A DNA stretch of 64,000 nucleotides, from NCBI GenBank assembly GCA_910587155.1, contig CAJULA010000017.1:1-64000 (forward strand), given 5' to 3'. Shown one piece after another: positions 17,194-25,305 of this stretch; within the stretch, counting starts at the first letter, position 1; every line of letters begins with the position of its first letter. Origin of the DNA: an uncultured Lachnospiraceae bacterium (GTDB taxonomy: Bacteria > Bacillota > Clostridia > Lachnospirales > Lachnospiraceae). A program made the position numbers and the translations under genes. The notes under the pieces were generated by a model, which saw nothing but the letters and a program-made list of their open reading frames with translations, was not told the origin of the DNA and made no database searches.

Positions 17194-18718
17194 ATTCTGT
17201 TACAATTTTTCCGTTTACGATGGTCATTGTGACTTTGGCATCAAGGATCGCCTCTTCTTTCAGGGAGAAAAGATTGCGGTCAAAAACAATGATGTCTGCC
17301 AGTTTGCCTTCTTCGAGTGTGCCAAGGATATCTTCTTTGCCAAGGGCGTACTGCGCGCCGATGGTCCACGCCCTGAGCATTTCGGGAAGGGTCAGGGCGT
17401 TTTGTGGATTGACTTTTTCTGTATGGTCTTTTGCATAGTTCAGGCAGCCATGGTAAATACTCTCCGGTATGTCAGGGATCATAAACGGCAGGTCGGTAGC
17501 CGCAGCCAGAGTCACCCCCGCGTCCTGCAGCGCCCTGAGATTCAGATACTCGGAAAAACGCGACCCGATCTTTTCCGTCACATCCTGTTTCCAGTTGGAC
17601 GCGCTGTCCGTCATCAGCATCTGTACATAGGCTTCCCCGTATACACCCAGATCCGCCATCTTCTTTCTGTCTGCCGGTGTCGTCAGTTCCAGATCGGTGA
17701 TCCCGTGCCGACAAAGGAGCTTTCCGTTTTCGTCCTTCCGGCACTTATCATAGATGGCAAGGATTCTGTGAAACGCACCGTCGCCCTCCGAGTGCAGGGT
17801 AAACCGCAGCCCCTTCTGATCCGCTTCCAATACCTGTCTCTCCAGATTTTCATAATCAATCTCTTTCCCACAGGTAATCCCGCTTCCCTCATACGGCTCC
17901 AGCAAATCTCCCTCACCACAGACAATCAGGCCGTCTGTCATCTGGTTAAATCCGGAAAAGTGTAAGAAATCGGAGTGAAATCTTTCTGCCATCGCTTCTC
18001 CATACGCAATGTCCGCTTCCCGCTCCACCGGCTGCGACATAAAAGCAATCCTCAATGTCAGCTTTCCCTTTTCCTCAAAGTCGGCCAGAAGCTCTTTCAG
18101 CCCGTTGGACTGATCAAACGTCATCTCCTTTACGGACGTAATGCCGCGGGCATTCAGCATATGCATGTACTGTGTAAGCTCTCGTCCGGTAAAATCTCTG
18201 TCGCCTAAATAGACTGGCATGATTCCCAACAGGGCTTCCGAAAATGTCTCCTCCGGCGTCACCCGATATTTGTCCGCAGCGCGGTTTTTCACAAATGTTG
18301 CGTGCCCCGGGGTAAATAGAATGACAGGCCTGGAAATCTCTTCCACCAGCTCCTGCAGCCTGCAGTCTCTGGCAAACGCTTTCGGAAGATCGTGCCCGAA
18401 CAGTATCTCTTTTTGTCCGTTATCATCCTGCCCAAGCAGCGCAATAACGTCTTCTGCCTTCACTGCCCCGGCCAGATCCACTCCCAGATGATCCAGGATA
18501 TAACCGGTAAAAAATGTGTGTGTGTCTGCGAATCCGGGGCATATGGTCTGGTCTTTGCAATCAAAGACTCTGGCATCATTCTCCAGCCATGCCGCATCCG
18601 GTTCGCCTTCCCCCACTTTTACAATGTTCTGCCCCCGGATCACCACATAGCCGGATATGGGTGAATCAGAAACTGCCGTAAAAATGCAGGATGATTTCAG
18701 GATGATCGTCGTCTCCAT
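17192..18718 (-). CDS. Amidohydrolase family 3 (YtcJ-like), atypical metal site
   Basis: A 508-residue protein of the YtcJ-like amidohydrolase family: an N-terminal composite beta domain (GYVVIRGQNIVKV), a TIM-barrel core, and a C-terminal beta return (GTLEEGKLADIIVFDRNLF). The metal site is unusual. The usual HxH after the first strand is DTHTFF, so the second His is Phe; the usual IEHA block is ITDLEL; HSEGDGAF and ATDLPF remain. It may use a single-metal or different site. GGAGGG is seven bases before the ATG at 18718. It is the first gene of the fra-like operon and could deacylate or hydrolyse the amide of an imported conjugate; this is an inference. Confidence 0.8.
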   Translation of the reverse strand: METTIILKSSCIFTAVSDSPISGYVVIRGQNIVKVGEGEPDAAWLENDARVFDCKDQTICPGFADTHTFFTGYILDHLGVDLAGAVKAEDVIALLGQDDNGQKEILFGHDLPKAFARDCRLQELVEEISRPVILFTPGHATFVKNRAADKYRVTPEETFSEALLGIMPVYLGDRDFTGRELTQYMHMLNARGITSVKEMTFDQSNGLKELLADFEEKGKLTLRIAFMSQPVEREADIAYGEAMAERFHSDFLHFSGFNQMTDGLIVCGEGDLLEPYEGSGITCGKEIDYENLERQVLEADQKGLRFTLHSEGDGAFHRILAIYDKCRKDENGKLLCRHGITDLELTTPADRKKMADLGVYGEAYVQMLMTDSASNWKQDVTEKIGSRFSEYLNLRALQDAGVTLAAATDLPFMIPDIPESIYHGCLNYAKDHTEKVNPQNALTLPEMLRAWTIGAQYALGKEDILGTLEEGKLADIIVFDRNLFSLKEEAILDAKVTMTIVNGKIVTE

Positions 18719-18743
18719 TTTGTGTTCCCTCCTTGTGCTAACA

Positions 18744-18773
18744 AGCATAACATAATATAACGTTATATTACAA
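18744..18773 (-). promoter_or_regulatory. Promoter of the fra-like operon, with operator in the spacer
   Basis: On the minus strand TTGTAA, an 18-base spacer and TATGCT. The spacer is largely occupied by the palindrome at 18754-18769, so a bound repressor would block RNA polymerase. Confidence 0.5.
18754..18769. promoter_or_regulatory. GntR-type operator, perfect 16-bp palindrome
   Basis: AATATAACGTTATATT is fully palindromic and lies between the -35 and -10 of the amidohydrolase promoter. The half-site GTTATAT recurs at 18828-18892 and 23028-23045. Confidence 0.7.
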
Positions 18774-18827
18774 TATGATTTTTCATTTTCCACTATTTCT
18801 ATAAAAATCAGGCTGTGAAATTGTGCA

Positions 18828-18892
18828 ATATAACCATATATAACCTCTTATAATCTTATAAGCAATTGTACATAGATTATATATGGTTATAT
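18828..18892. promoter_or_regulatory. Paired operator arms upstream of the GntR gene
   Basis: ATATAACCATATATAA (18828-18843) and its exact reverse complement TTATATATGGTTATAT (18877-18892) flank a 33-base AT-rich centre. Each arm contains the GTTATAT half-site seen in the neighbouring operator. The arrangement between two divergent genes suggests looping or cooperative binding by the GntR protein, including autoregulation. Confidence 0.65.
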
Positions 18893-18925
18893 CACTTTAT
18901 ATTGACATATTCTGTTATAAAACGA

Positions 18926-18955
18926 TTGATTCCCGCCGGAATGATATGATATAAT
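18926..18955 (+). promoter_or_regulatory. Promoter of the gntR gene
   Basis: TTGATT, an 18-base spacer and a perfect TATAAT, with start expected near 18962, about 40 bases before the TTG start codon. Confidence 0.55.
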
Positions 18956-19001
18956 TGAAAGAACATAGTGCAGGAAACCAGAGAAACGGAGGGCGGTACT
19001 G

Positions 19002-19724
19002 TTGAAGCTCAATACCAATTCAACCATCACTCTTTTTGACCAGATTGAGTCCGATTTAAAGGAAAAGATCAAAAACGGAATCTATCAGCCCGGACAGAAA
19101 ATTCCCACGGAAACAGAGCTGATTGAAGCATATGGCGTAAGCCGGATCACAATCCGGCGGGCGATCGAGGATTTGACAAAAGAAGGGATTCTGACCAAGA
19201 AACAGGGGAAGGGGACATTTGTCCAGGATAAAAAGATCATTCGGAAGATTTCCCACACGATCAGTTTTACCGAAGCGTGCAGTCTCTGTTCCATGACGGC
19301 CAGCAGTTATGTGTCCATGCGCAAAATTATGCAGCCCGGCGAGCTGAACATTCCGGAAAGTGATCTGTTCTCCGGAGAGTCTGTCATCCGTATTCAGAGG
19401 ATCCGTATGGCAGACGGCGTGCCCGTTATCTGCGAAAATAATTACTTCCCCTGTTCCCGATTTGCCTTTCTGCTGAATGAAAGCCTTGACGGGTCTCTCT
19501 ACCAGCTGCTGGAAAATAAGTATGATATCCATATCGGCTGTTCCCACAATTCCTATATTGATGTCACCTATGCGGGGAAAAAGCTGACGGAAGCCCTGAG
19601 TATCGCCTCCAGCGAACCGGTCTTCCTTTTGAGTACGGAAATGTACGATACCCATAACGGACTGATCCATGTGGGGAAGCATTACATAGTCGGTTCCCGG
19701 TATCGCTTTTATCTGGATGATTAA
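19002..19724 (+). CDS. GntR-family (HutC/FrlR type) regulator with UTRA domain
   Basis: A 240-residue transcription factor. Residues 1-75 are the GntR winged helix (LFDQIESDLKEKIKNG, IPTETELIEAYGVSRITIRR, LTKKQGKGTFV). Residues 85-235 are a UTRA effector domain (IRIQRIRMADGVPVICENNYF, then GKHYIVGSRYRFYL), which in this family binds phosphorylated sugars or sugar amines. The start is TTG, preceded by GGAGGG at eight bases; this weak start would keep the repressor scarce. It is divergent from the fra-like operon and its binding sites are probably the GTTATAT palindromes at 18754 and 18828 and the related site at 23028. FrlR/FraR-type function fits the genes around it. Confidence 0.88.
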   Translation: MKLNTNSTITLFDQIESDLKEKIKNGIYQPGQKIPTETELIEAYGVSRITIRRAIEDLTKEGILTKKQGKGTFVQDKKIIRKISHTISFTEACSLCSMTASSYVSMRKIMQPGELNIPESDLFSGESVIRIQRIRMADGVPVICENNYFPCSRFAFLLNESLDGSLYQLLENKYDIHIGCSHNSYIDVTYAGKKLTEALSIASSEPVFLLSTEMYDTHNGLIHVGKHYIVGSRYRFYLDD

Positions 19725-19741
19725 GTATACCGGAAAAAATA

Positions 19742-19774
19742 CGGGCAGCCCCGGATATGTTTCGGGGCTGCCCG
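19742..19774. terminator. Strong intrinsic terminator between gntR and the minus-strand operon
   Basis: A perfect 12-base stem (CGGGCAGCCCCG) with a 9-base loop. On the minus strand it is followed by TATTTTTTCC, so it ends the operon coming from 22995; on the plus strand it lies just after gntR and may also stop that transcript. Confidence 0.85.
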
Positions 19775-19818
19775 CTGGCGTTACTATTCAGACTGCTCTT
19801 TTCACAAACTCTGGAAAC

Positions 19819-20655
19819 TCACCGCAGATACGGCTCATACGCCGCCATATTTTTGCGGTCAATGGATACCGGATCCTCAAAATAATCAAATTCTGTCAGC
19901 TCCTGTCCCAGATATCCTTTGTAATGATGACGGTTCAGCGACTCCAGGTATTCCTGCAGATTTCTGTTGCCAAGTCCCCAGGCAAGATGCCCGTACGGGT
20001 TGCTGTCGATAAAATGGGTGTGCCACACGTCCTCTCCGAACACGTCAAACCAGTCGTCGATCGTCTCACCCTGCACACTCATAGCCGTCGTATCAATCAG
20101 TATCTTCAGATTCGGGCTGTTCACTTCATCAAACATCCGCTTCGCATCCTGGAGCGTCACAACCAGTTGGGATTCCTGGGGCCGCAGGGATTCCATAACC
20201 AGATGAATGCCCAGTTCCCCGGCCTTGTCTGCCAGACGGCTGAGCATCTCGCGGGAACGCTTCCATGCCTCCTCCCTGTCCTCGTTCCAATACCCCCACC
20301 CGGAATTTGTCTGCATCATGGGACATCCCAGCTCTGCCGCCGCACGCAGCCCGTTGCAGAAATATTGATAGCTCTTTTCAAACAGTTCCGGTGTCTGTGC
20401 CGCAACCTGATACTGATAGGTACAGTTTTCCGGTGTGATGACTTTCACCTGCAGCCCTCTGTCGGTAATTTTCTTTTTCACTTCCCTGCAATCCTGATAA
20501 GTCACACTGTCCAGATAAAAATGAGGCGCCCCTCCCCACAATTCAATGGTCTGAAACCCCAGCTCCCTCTGGGCATCCAGAAAATAATCCAGAGAATAAA
20601 ACAGATAATGGATATTCATCCCCGCGATCTGTTCTCTGTCAAGCAGTTTTTTCAT
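19819..20655 (-). CDS. FrlC-like sugar phosphate isomerase/epimerase (TIM barrel)
   Basis: A 278-residue AP-endonuclease-2-type TIM barrel. ELGFQTIELWGGAPHFY, HLVMESLRP, LKILIDTTAM, WHTHFIDSNP and GYLGQELTEF supply the Glu, Asp, His and Glu metal ligands expected of this superfamily. FrlC, which interconverts psicoselysine and fructoselysine, has the same GxExWGG-H start, so epimerisation of a ketose or ketosamine is plausible. The start codon overlaps the upstream kinase stop as ATGA. It is the last gene of the second GntR-linked operon and is followed by a strong terminator. Confidence 0.82.
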   Translation of the reverse strand: MKKLLDREQIAGMNIHYLFYSLDYFLDAQRELGFQTIELWGGAPHFYLDSVTYQDCREVKKKITDRGLQVKVITPENCTYQYQVAAQTPELFEKSYQYFCNGLRAAAELGCPMMQTNSGWGYWNEDREEAWKRSREMLSRLADKAGELGIHLVMESLRPQESQLVVTLQDAKRMFDEVNSPNLKILIDTTAMSVQGETIDDWFDVFGEDVWHTHFIDSNPYGHLAWGLGNRNLQEYLESLNRHHYKGYLGQELTEFDYFEDPVSIDRKNMAAYEPYLR

Positions 20656-22187
20656 ATGTTTCTCCTTTCTTTGCTCAAAATATGCATGATTGACTGATTG
20701 TTCTCATAAAGCTGTGCAAACAGTTCTTTATGTGCCTGGTAATAGGCAGATGCCTGCGGTTCCGGGATATATGTCTCCTTTGGCTGTATCACCCGGGAGA
20801 GTGCATCCCAGTCCTTATAAAAGCCCGCCTGCAGAGAAGCCATAAGCGCATCCCCATAAGCTGCCCCTATGGTAACTTCCGCTGTATGGATCGGCTTTCC
20901 CACCACATCCGCGATGATCTGCAGCCACACATCGTTCTTGGTTCCGCCGCCCACCGCCATGATCTTATTTACCAAAAGGCCGTTTTCCTCCATGATCTGT
21001 ACATGCTGCGCAATGGAATACGCAATTCCTTCCAGAGCCGCTCTGTACATATGCTCCCTTGTGTGGGAGAGCCCAAGGCCGATGAGCAGTCCGGTGGCAA
21101 AAGGATCGTTAAGCGGCGTTCTCTCCCCGGCCGGATACGGCAGCATCATCAGGCCGTCGCTCCCGGCCGGAATCCGGCGTATACTCTCTGCCATAGCCTG
21201 AAAAGCAGGGATTCCGCTCTTTGCCTCTTCGGCCTCTTTATCGAAGTAAATCTTTTCCTTGAACCATTTGGTCAGGGTTCCGGCAGTATTGGTACCGGCA
21301 CAGACACTGTACGTGTCAGGAATGATAAAAGTACCCGGCCATACCCGCGTATCCCGGATCAGCCGGTCTGCCAGACAGACAAAATAACAGGTAGAGCCGA
21401 GCTGTACCATCATATCCCCTGGCCTGAAGACACCCGTACTCACTGCCTCCGCTCCTGAATCCCCGGTTCCGGTCAGTACCATCGTCCCTGCCGCCAGTCC
21501 GGTCAGCTCTGCCGCCCCTTTTGTAATCCCGCCTGCCACATCCGTGGCCGATAAAAGCTCTGCCATCTGATCCGGCCTGCAGAACAGCCTGCATCCCTCC
21601 TCGCTGATACAGTTATGTTCCAGATCGTAAAGTGGAAGAAAGTCTTCCGCCAAATATCTGTCAATGCAATATCTCCCTGTCAGCTTGGCAGTCAGAAACG
21701 AGGAGGCGGTGAGAAATTTGGCAGTCTTTTTATATATTTCAGGAAGATGATTTTTAATCCAGAGTATCTTTGGCGCAATATCCGAAGAACAGATCGGATG
21801 CCCGAATACCTTTTCCGCGTCCTTTCCGTAATATTCATGTAACCACGCGATCTCTTCATGACTGCGGCAGTCAATGCCGTACAGGATCGCCTTGCACAGA
21901 GCATTCCCCTGTTCGTCAACCGGGACACAGTCACATCCCAGCGCGGAAATTCCCAGCGCCCTGATCTGTGCAGGAGCAACGCCCGACTGACTGAGCAGCA
22001 TCCGGCTGACCCGGCACACATCCTTCCACCAGATCTCCTCCGCATCCTGCTCAAATACATGGGGAGCGGGATGATCCATGCCATGGGGAACCGCCGCCTG
22101 GGCCGTGATCCGGCAGCTCTCATCAACCAGTACTCCTTTTGTCTCATTGGTTCCCACATCTATCCCCATCACATAATACTGACTCAT
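20652..22187 (-). CDS. FGGY-family carbohydrate kinase
   Basis: A 511-residue kinase of the xylulokinase/ribulokinase family, which phosphorylates a ketose or polyol with ATP. It has GIDVGTNETKGVL (phosphate 1 loop, residues 9-21), GTGDSGAEAVSTG, QLGSTCYFV, and GGGTKNDVWLQIIADVVGKP (adenosine region), all in the expected order and spacing. Length is standard. The substrate cannot be assigned from motifs. It overlaps the downstream epimerase by four bases and follows the BtpA-like gene by one base, so the three form one translational unit. Control by the GTTATA operator at 23028 is inferred. Confidence 0.88.
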   Translation of the reverse strand: MSQYYVMGIDVGTNETKGVLVDESCRITAQAAVPHGMDHPAPHVFEQDAEEIWWKDVCRVSRMLLSQSGVAPAQIRALGISALGCDCVPVDEQGNALCKAILYGIDCRSHEEIAWLHEYYGKDAEKVFGHPICSSDIAPKILWIKNHLPEIYKKTAKFLTASSFLTAKLTGRYCIDRYLAEDFLPLYDLEHNCISEEGCRLFCRPDQMAELLSATDVAGGITKGAAELTGLAAGTMVLTGTGDSGAEAVSTGVFRPGDMMVQLGSTCYFVCLADRLIRDTRVWPGTFIIPDTYSVCAGTNTAGTLTKWFKEKIYFDKEAEEAKSGIPAFQAMAESIRRIPAGSDGLMMLPYPAGERTPLNDPFATGLLIGLGLSHTREHMYRAALEGIAYSIAQHVQIMEENGLLVNKIMAVGGGTKNDVWLQIIADVVGKPIHTAEVTIGAAYGDALMASLQAGFYKDWDALSRVIQPKETYIPEPQASAYYQAHKELFAQLYENNQSIMHILSKERRNI

Positions 22188-22188
22188 A

Positions 22189-22995
22189 TCATTCTCCTCT
22201 TATACTGCACACTTTGTCCATAAATGCCCTGACCCGCTCATAATCCACCGCTCCCGTAAACTTTCCGTCCTTCTTGAATGTGGTCCCCACGAAAGCACCG
22301 TCCGCCACCCGCAGGATCTGTCCGATATTATCCGGCCGACAGCCCGTTCCGCAAAATACCGGGGCCGCATCACCGGCGGCTTCCTTTACTTTTGCCAGCA
22401 GGCTGTCCGCAGGGCTGCTGCCTGCCATACCGCCAGCCACCACAAGCGCTTCCGGACGACAGTTAAAAAGCATAGTCTTTGTCACTTCCTCCGGTGAGCG
22501 GTCGTTGAGATAAACTTCACCTTCGGAATTGACAAAATAAAACAGCTTCAGATTCTGCATGCCAAGAGCACGGCGCAGTCGCAATGTCTTCGCCACATCC
22601 CGATCCACCAGTCCCAGATCTCCGGCATAGGCGCCCGTAAAGACACATCGGCTGAAGGATGCGTCCGCAGCGGCACAAATCTCGATCGTAGCATCCGCAT
22701 CATAAATGGCTTCCACCCCATAAGGTACACGAAAGCGACCCTCCAGAGCACCCACCACACGTCCCATGGCCCCCAGCGTCACTTTTGACACCTGTTTTTC
22801 ATAGGGCAGACTGAACTCATTGGTGAGCAATACCCCATCCACACCGCCTTCCTGCAGCGCATCCAAATCCTCTCTGGCCTGCCGTATCACCTTTTCCATG
22901 CTTCCCTCATAGAAAGGATCCCCCGGCAGGGCTGTCAGATGTAGCAGTCCGATAATCGCTTTTTCCGTTTTGAACATTTCCCTGATCCAACTCAT
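22189..22995 (-). CDS. BtpA/SgcQ-family TIM-barrel protein
   Basis: A 268-residue protein of the BtpA family (BtpA was named from cyanobacterial photosystem I biogenesis; SgcQ is the E. coli homologue in a sugar-PTS cluster). Characteristic blocks are AIIGLLHLTALPGDP, GVDGVLLTNEFSLPY, AIYDADATIEI and VFCGTGCRPDNI, consistent with a phosphate-binding TIM barrel. I start at 22995, with AAGAGGG nine bases upstream; the longer frame runs through the operator and promoter region. Its enzymatic role is unknown in all organisms. Here, with an FGGY kinase and an epimerase, an aldolase-like or phosphate-sugar lyase step is possible, but that is speculation. Confidence 0.82.
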   Translation of the reverse strand: MSWIREMFKTEKAIIGLLHLTALPGDPFYEGSMEKVIRQAREDLDALQEGGVDGVLLTNEFSLPYEKQVSKVTLGAMGRVVGALEGRFRVPYGVEAIYDADATIEICAAADASFSRCVFTGAYAGDLGLVDRDVAKTLRLRRALGMQNLKLFYFVNSEGEVYLNDRSPEEVTKTMLFNCRPEALVVAGGMAGSSPADSLLAKVKEAAGDAAPVFCGTGCRPDNIGQILRVADGAFVGTTFKKDGKFTGAVDYERVRAFMDKVCSIRGE

Positions 22996-23027
22996 TCTTT
23001 TACCCTCTTGCCTTCTTTGTATTAATA

Positions 23028-23045
23028 CGTTATAATATGTTATAT
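23028..23045. promoter_or_regulatory. Putative GntR operator between btpA-like and HAD genes
   Basis: CGTTATA (23028-23034) and GTTATAT (23039-23045) repeat the half-site of the gntR-region operators. It lies in the 113-base divergent gap and could control both the BtpA-FGGY-FrlC-like operon and the HAD gene. Confidence 0.5.
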
Positions 23046-23108
23046 AATCTTTTTTATCATAATAGCACAAAAAAAGCAATAGGATTTCTGGTTTTTGGGA
23101 GATTTTTT

Positions 23109-23870
23109 ATGAAGAGATATGCTTTATTTTTAGATATTGATGGAACTATTGCCACCTACAGGCAGCCCATATCCCGGGAATTACAGCGGATGCTCCTGTA
23201 TCTGAAAGAACTGAGGCATAAGATTTTTATCTGTACGGGCCGCGGATATTCCGATATCCCCGACGATATCAGGAACCTTGTATTTGACGGTTATATCTGC
23301 TCCACCGGCGCTTACATCAGGGTCGGGAAGCGGGTCATCTACAGCATGCCTTTTCCCGCTTCCACAGTCCACACGCTCCATAAGTTTCTGCTGTCCCGCG
23401 GCGTCTCCGCCTACTATGAGAGCGACTGTCAGATTTACCGCAGCGAAGCCCGCGAGCCCCTGGATCACTCTGTTCCTGATTTTAAGAAGGCACCTGTCGG
23501 CACAAGGTTTTACTCCGTGGCCTACCACCTGGCGGCCGGACAGGGTACTTCCTCATTTCTGCCCTTTCCCGACACAATCAATGCCCGATCCGTCCCACAG
23601 TCCGACCATTCTGGCGACATCATCATGCCGACATGCAATAAAGCTGCCGCTATGCGGATCTTGCTTGCTTTTCTCAAGCTGGAAGACTACGGCACCATCG
23701 CCATCGGCGACAGTCCGAACGATGTGGAAATGCTCATCGCCGCCGATCTGGGAATCGCCATGGGGCACGCCCCGGATGCGTTAAAGAGACACGCGGATCG
23801 GATCACGGGAACTTTTGAGGAAGACGGGGCCTGCATGGCACTGAAAAACATTTTTATAAAAGGAATGTAA
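23109..23870 (+). CDS. HAD-superfamily hydrolase, Cof/YbiV type
   Basis: A 253-residue phosphatase of the Cof-type HAD IIB subfamily. Motif I is FLDIDGT (both Asp present), motif II ICTGRG, and motifs III/IV are in KAAAMRI and GDSPNDVEM; a C2-type cap lies between about residues 80 and 180. Such enzymes dephosphorylate sugar phosphates or flavin/PLP-type cofactors. GGGAG is nine bases before the ATG at 23109. It diverges from the BtpA-like operon and shares its regulatory gap, suggesting it relieves build-up of a phosphosugar made by the FGGY kinase. A strong hairpin follows the stop. Confidence 0.87.
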   Translation: MKRYALFLDIDGTIATYRQPISRELQRMLLYLKELRHKIFICTGRGYSDIPDDIRNLVFDGYICSTGAYIRVGKRVIYSMPFPASTVHTLHKFLLSRGVSAYYESDCQIYRSEAREPLDHSVPDFKKAPVGTRFYSVAYHLAAGQGTSSFLPFPDTINARSVPQSDHSGDIIMPTCNKAAAMRILLAFLKLEDYGTIAIGDSPNDVEMLIAADLGIAMGHAPDALKRHADRITGTFEEDGACMALKNIFIKGM

Positions 23871-23871
23871 A

Positions 23872-23906
23872 ATCGCCTGTTCCGCAGTAAAGCGGATACA
23901 GGCGAT
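23872..23906. terminator. Bidirectional intrinsic terminator
   Basis: Arms ATCGCCTGT-TCCGC and GCGGATACAGGCGAT with a six-base loop, sitting between two convergent genes (HAD hydrolase on plus, small membrane protein on minus). Flanking T content is modest on both sides. Confidence 0.7.
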
Positions 23907-23912
23907 CTGTTC

Positions 23913-24524
23913 TCAGATTTTCTGCACTTTTACCGGTTTCTTCATTTTGCCGGTCACTTCGACGTTATTGGCCGTATTGATCTCATCCATCCAGGCATCC
24001 TTCCACGCTTCAAATGCCCTCGCCTCATCTGACTGGATGATGTTGACGGGGTGGAATTTATCATCATTGAGGTTCTCCGGCAGAACCGACACGGACAAAA
24101 GTTCTTTCTGGTGCATGTCATAAAGCTCTACCCAGGCCGTCCCCTTCTTGCTGTTGACAATCGCTACGTCCTTCTTTTCAATACAGAACGCATTGGAATA
24201 GCTGATATCCCCGCCTTCACAGGATAACGGCACCACATAAAGGCGCTCTTTGTTGAAAGCCAGTCCGTAAAACCAGTAAGAGGTTGTGGATTTTTTGCCC
24301 TGATAGGTAGTCCATTCCCAGCATCCATATGCCCGCGTATATTGATCGACGTTCGGAACAGCTCTCTGCAGAATGTTCCACACGGTCTCTCTGTCGCCGC
24401 CGCTCATGGCTTTTTTCCTGTTTATCTTATCCTTAATTACAACGTATATGGTAATAATTACAATCAACCCTACGGTGATCGCGATAATCTGAGGGATTGT
24501 AAGCCCGTAATATGTAGTCTCCAT
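23913..24524 (-). CDS. Hypothetical protein with N-terminal membrane anchor
   Basis: A 203-residue protein I do not recognise. Residues 8-32 (LTIPQIIAITVGLIVIITIY in part) form one membrane segment; a basic stretch (KDKINRKKA) follows, so the 170-residue body should be cytoplasmic. The body has a WTTYQGKKSTTSYWFYGLAF block and alternating hydrophobic strands suggesting a beta-rich, PH-like domain. TAGGAGAG lies before the ATG at 24524. Hairpin element copy 2 separates it from the upstream small membrane protein. No function is offered. Confidence 0.7.
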   Translation of the reverse strand: METTYYGLTIPQIIAITVGLIVIITIYVVIKDKINRKKAMSGGDRETVWNILQRAVPNVDQYTRAYGCWEWTTYQGKKSTTSYWFYGLAFNKERLYVVPLSCEGGDISYSNAFCIEKKDVAIVNSKKGTAWVELYDMHQKELLSVSVLPENLNDDKFHPVNIIQSDEARAFEAWKDAWMDEINTANNVEVTGKMKKPVKVQKI

Positions 24525-24541
24525 TTTTTCTCTCCTATTCC

Positions 24542-24645
24542 AGTTCCGCATCTGCCCTCCTGATACCCCTGCTCTGGGAGAATTTCCGGCCACTTTATAC
24601 CTGTGTCCGTAATTTCTCCCGGTATCTTCCGGTTCGATGCTGTTT
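24542..24645 (-). repeat. Intercistronic hairpin element, copy 2
   Basis: Minus-strand reading: AAACAGCATC, nested arms, GATGCGGAACT. The internal GGGAGAA/TTCTCCC pair and the CGGACAC/GTGGCCGG pair take the place of different sequences in copy 1. It ends a few bases before the ribosome site of the 203-residue protein. The second AGTTCCGC direct repeat is not recognisable at the distal end in this copy. Confidence 0.8.
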
Positions 24646-24655
24646 TCATGTTCTG

Positions 24656-25099
24656 TCAGTGGTTCATGTACGCTTTGTTAAATTGTTTTTTAGGATTTTG
24701 CACATAGGTCACATCAAATACTTTCCGGTCCGTGTCCATCAGAACACTGTGGAAAAGCCCGCCGTACGTATGGTCACGCCAGCCTGCCTGCCCCAGATCG
24801 GACCAGAAATACGTTTTTTTCCGATATCGGATACCATATTCATAAAAAGCCAGATATTCGCGCAGATGGATCAGTGGATAAAATCCAAACGCCACGGTCA
24901 GCACCAGGTTAACTATGATCGTACTCATCTCCGGCGGTATCTCACCCCACTGTCTGATCGCGGCAATACCGCCAAAGTTCATGATATCCAGCAGGATACA
25001 GAACGCCGTCCTCCATCCGGCCTGAATCGCGATCTTTACTTTGTCCGCCGGACATTCTGTCAGTTTCCGTCCCAGCTGCCCTTCCGCCTCCAAAGCCAT
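24656..25099 (-). CDS. Hypothetical membrane protein
   Basis: A 147-residue protein without a family I can name. Two hydrophobic segments (TAFCILLDIMNFGGIAAI and STIIVNLVLTVAFGFYPLI) are followed by a soluble tail in which YEYGIRYRKKTYFWSDL resembles the strand pattern of PH-like membrane-protein tails. GGGAGGTGAAGAG precedes the ATG. It lies upstream of the 203-residue anchored protein, and both share the membrane-plus-beta-tail layout, so they may work together. The first 30 residues are hydrophilic. Confidence 0.65.
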   Translation of the reverse strand: MALEAEGQLGRKLTECPADKVKIAIQAGWRTAFCILLDIMNFGGIAAIRQWGEIPPEMSTIIVNLVLTVAFGFYPLIHLREYLAFYEYGIRYRKKTYFWSDLGQAGWRDHTYGGLFHSVLMDTDRKVFDVTYVQNPKKQFNKAYMNH

Positions 25100-25235
25100 C
25101 TCTTCACCTCCCCTCTTTTATTCCACGCAGGGAAATTACTGCCGTAAGGCACGACTGCGCGGCACGGATGGCCGCCGACAGCAGCCATCTGTATATGCCT
25201 ATTTTACTCGTTTTCCCAAAAACATTCAACTGAAA

Positions 25236-25257
25236 AAAGGGCTGCTAAGAGCCCTTT
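25236..25257 (-). terminator. Terminator of the hrcA-grpE-dnaK-dnaJ operon
   Basis: Minus-strand hairpin AAAGGGCT / AGCCCTTT with a six-base loop, followed directly by a T run (TTTTTTCAG), about 50 bases after the dnaJ stop. Confidence 0.8.
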
Positions 25258-25305
25258 CGGTAACAGTTCAGACAGGTCTGAACATTTTGAAGTAAAACAA
25301 CATAT

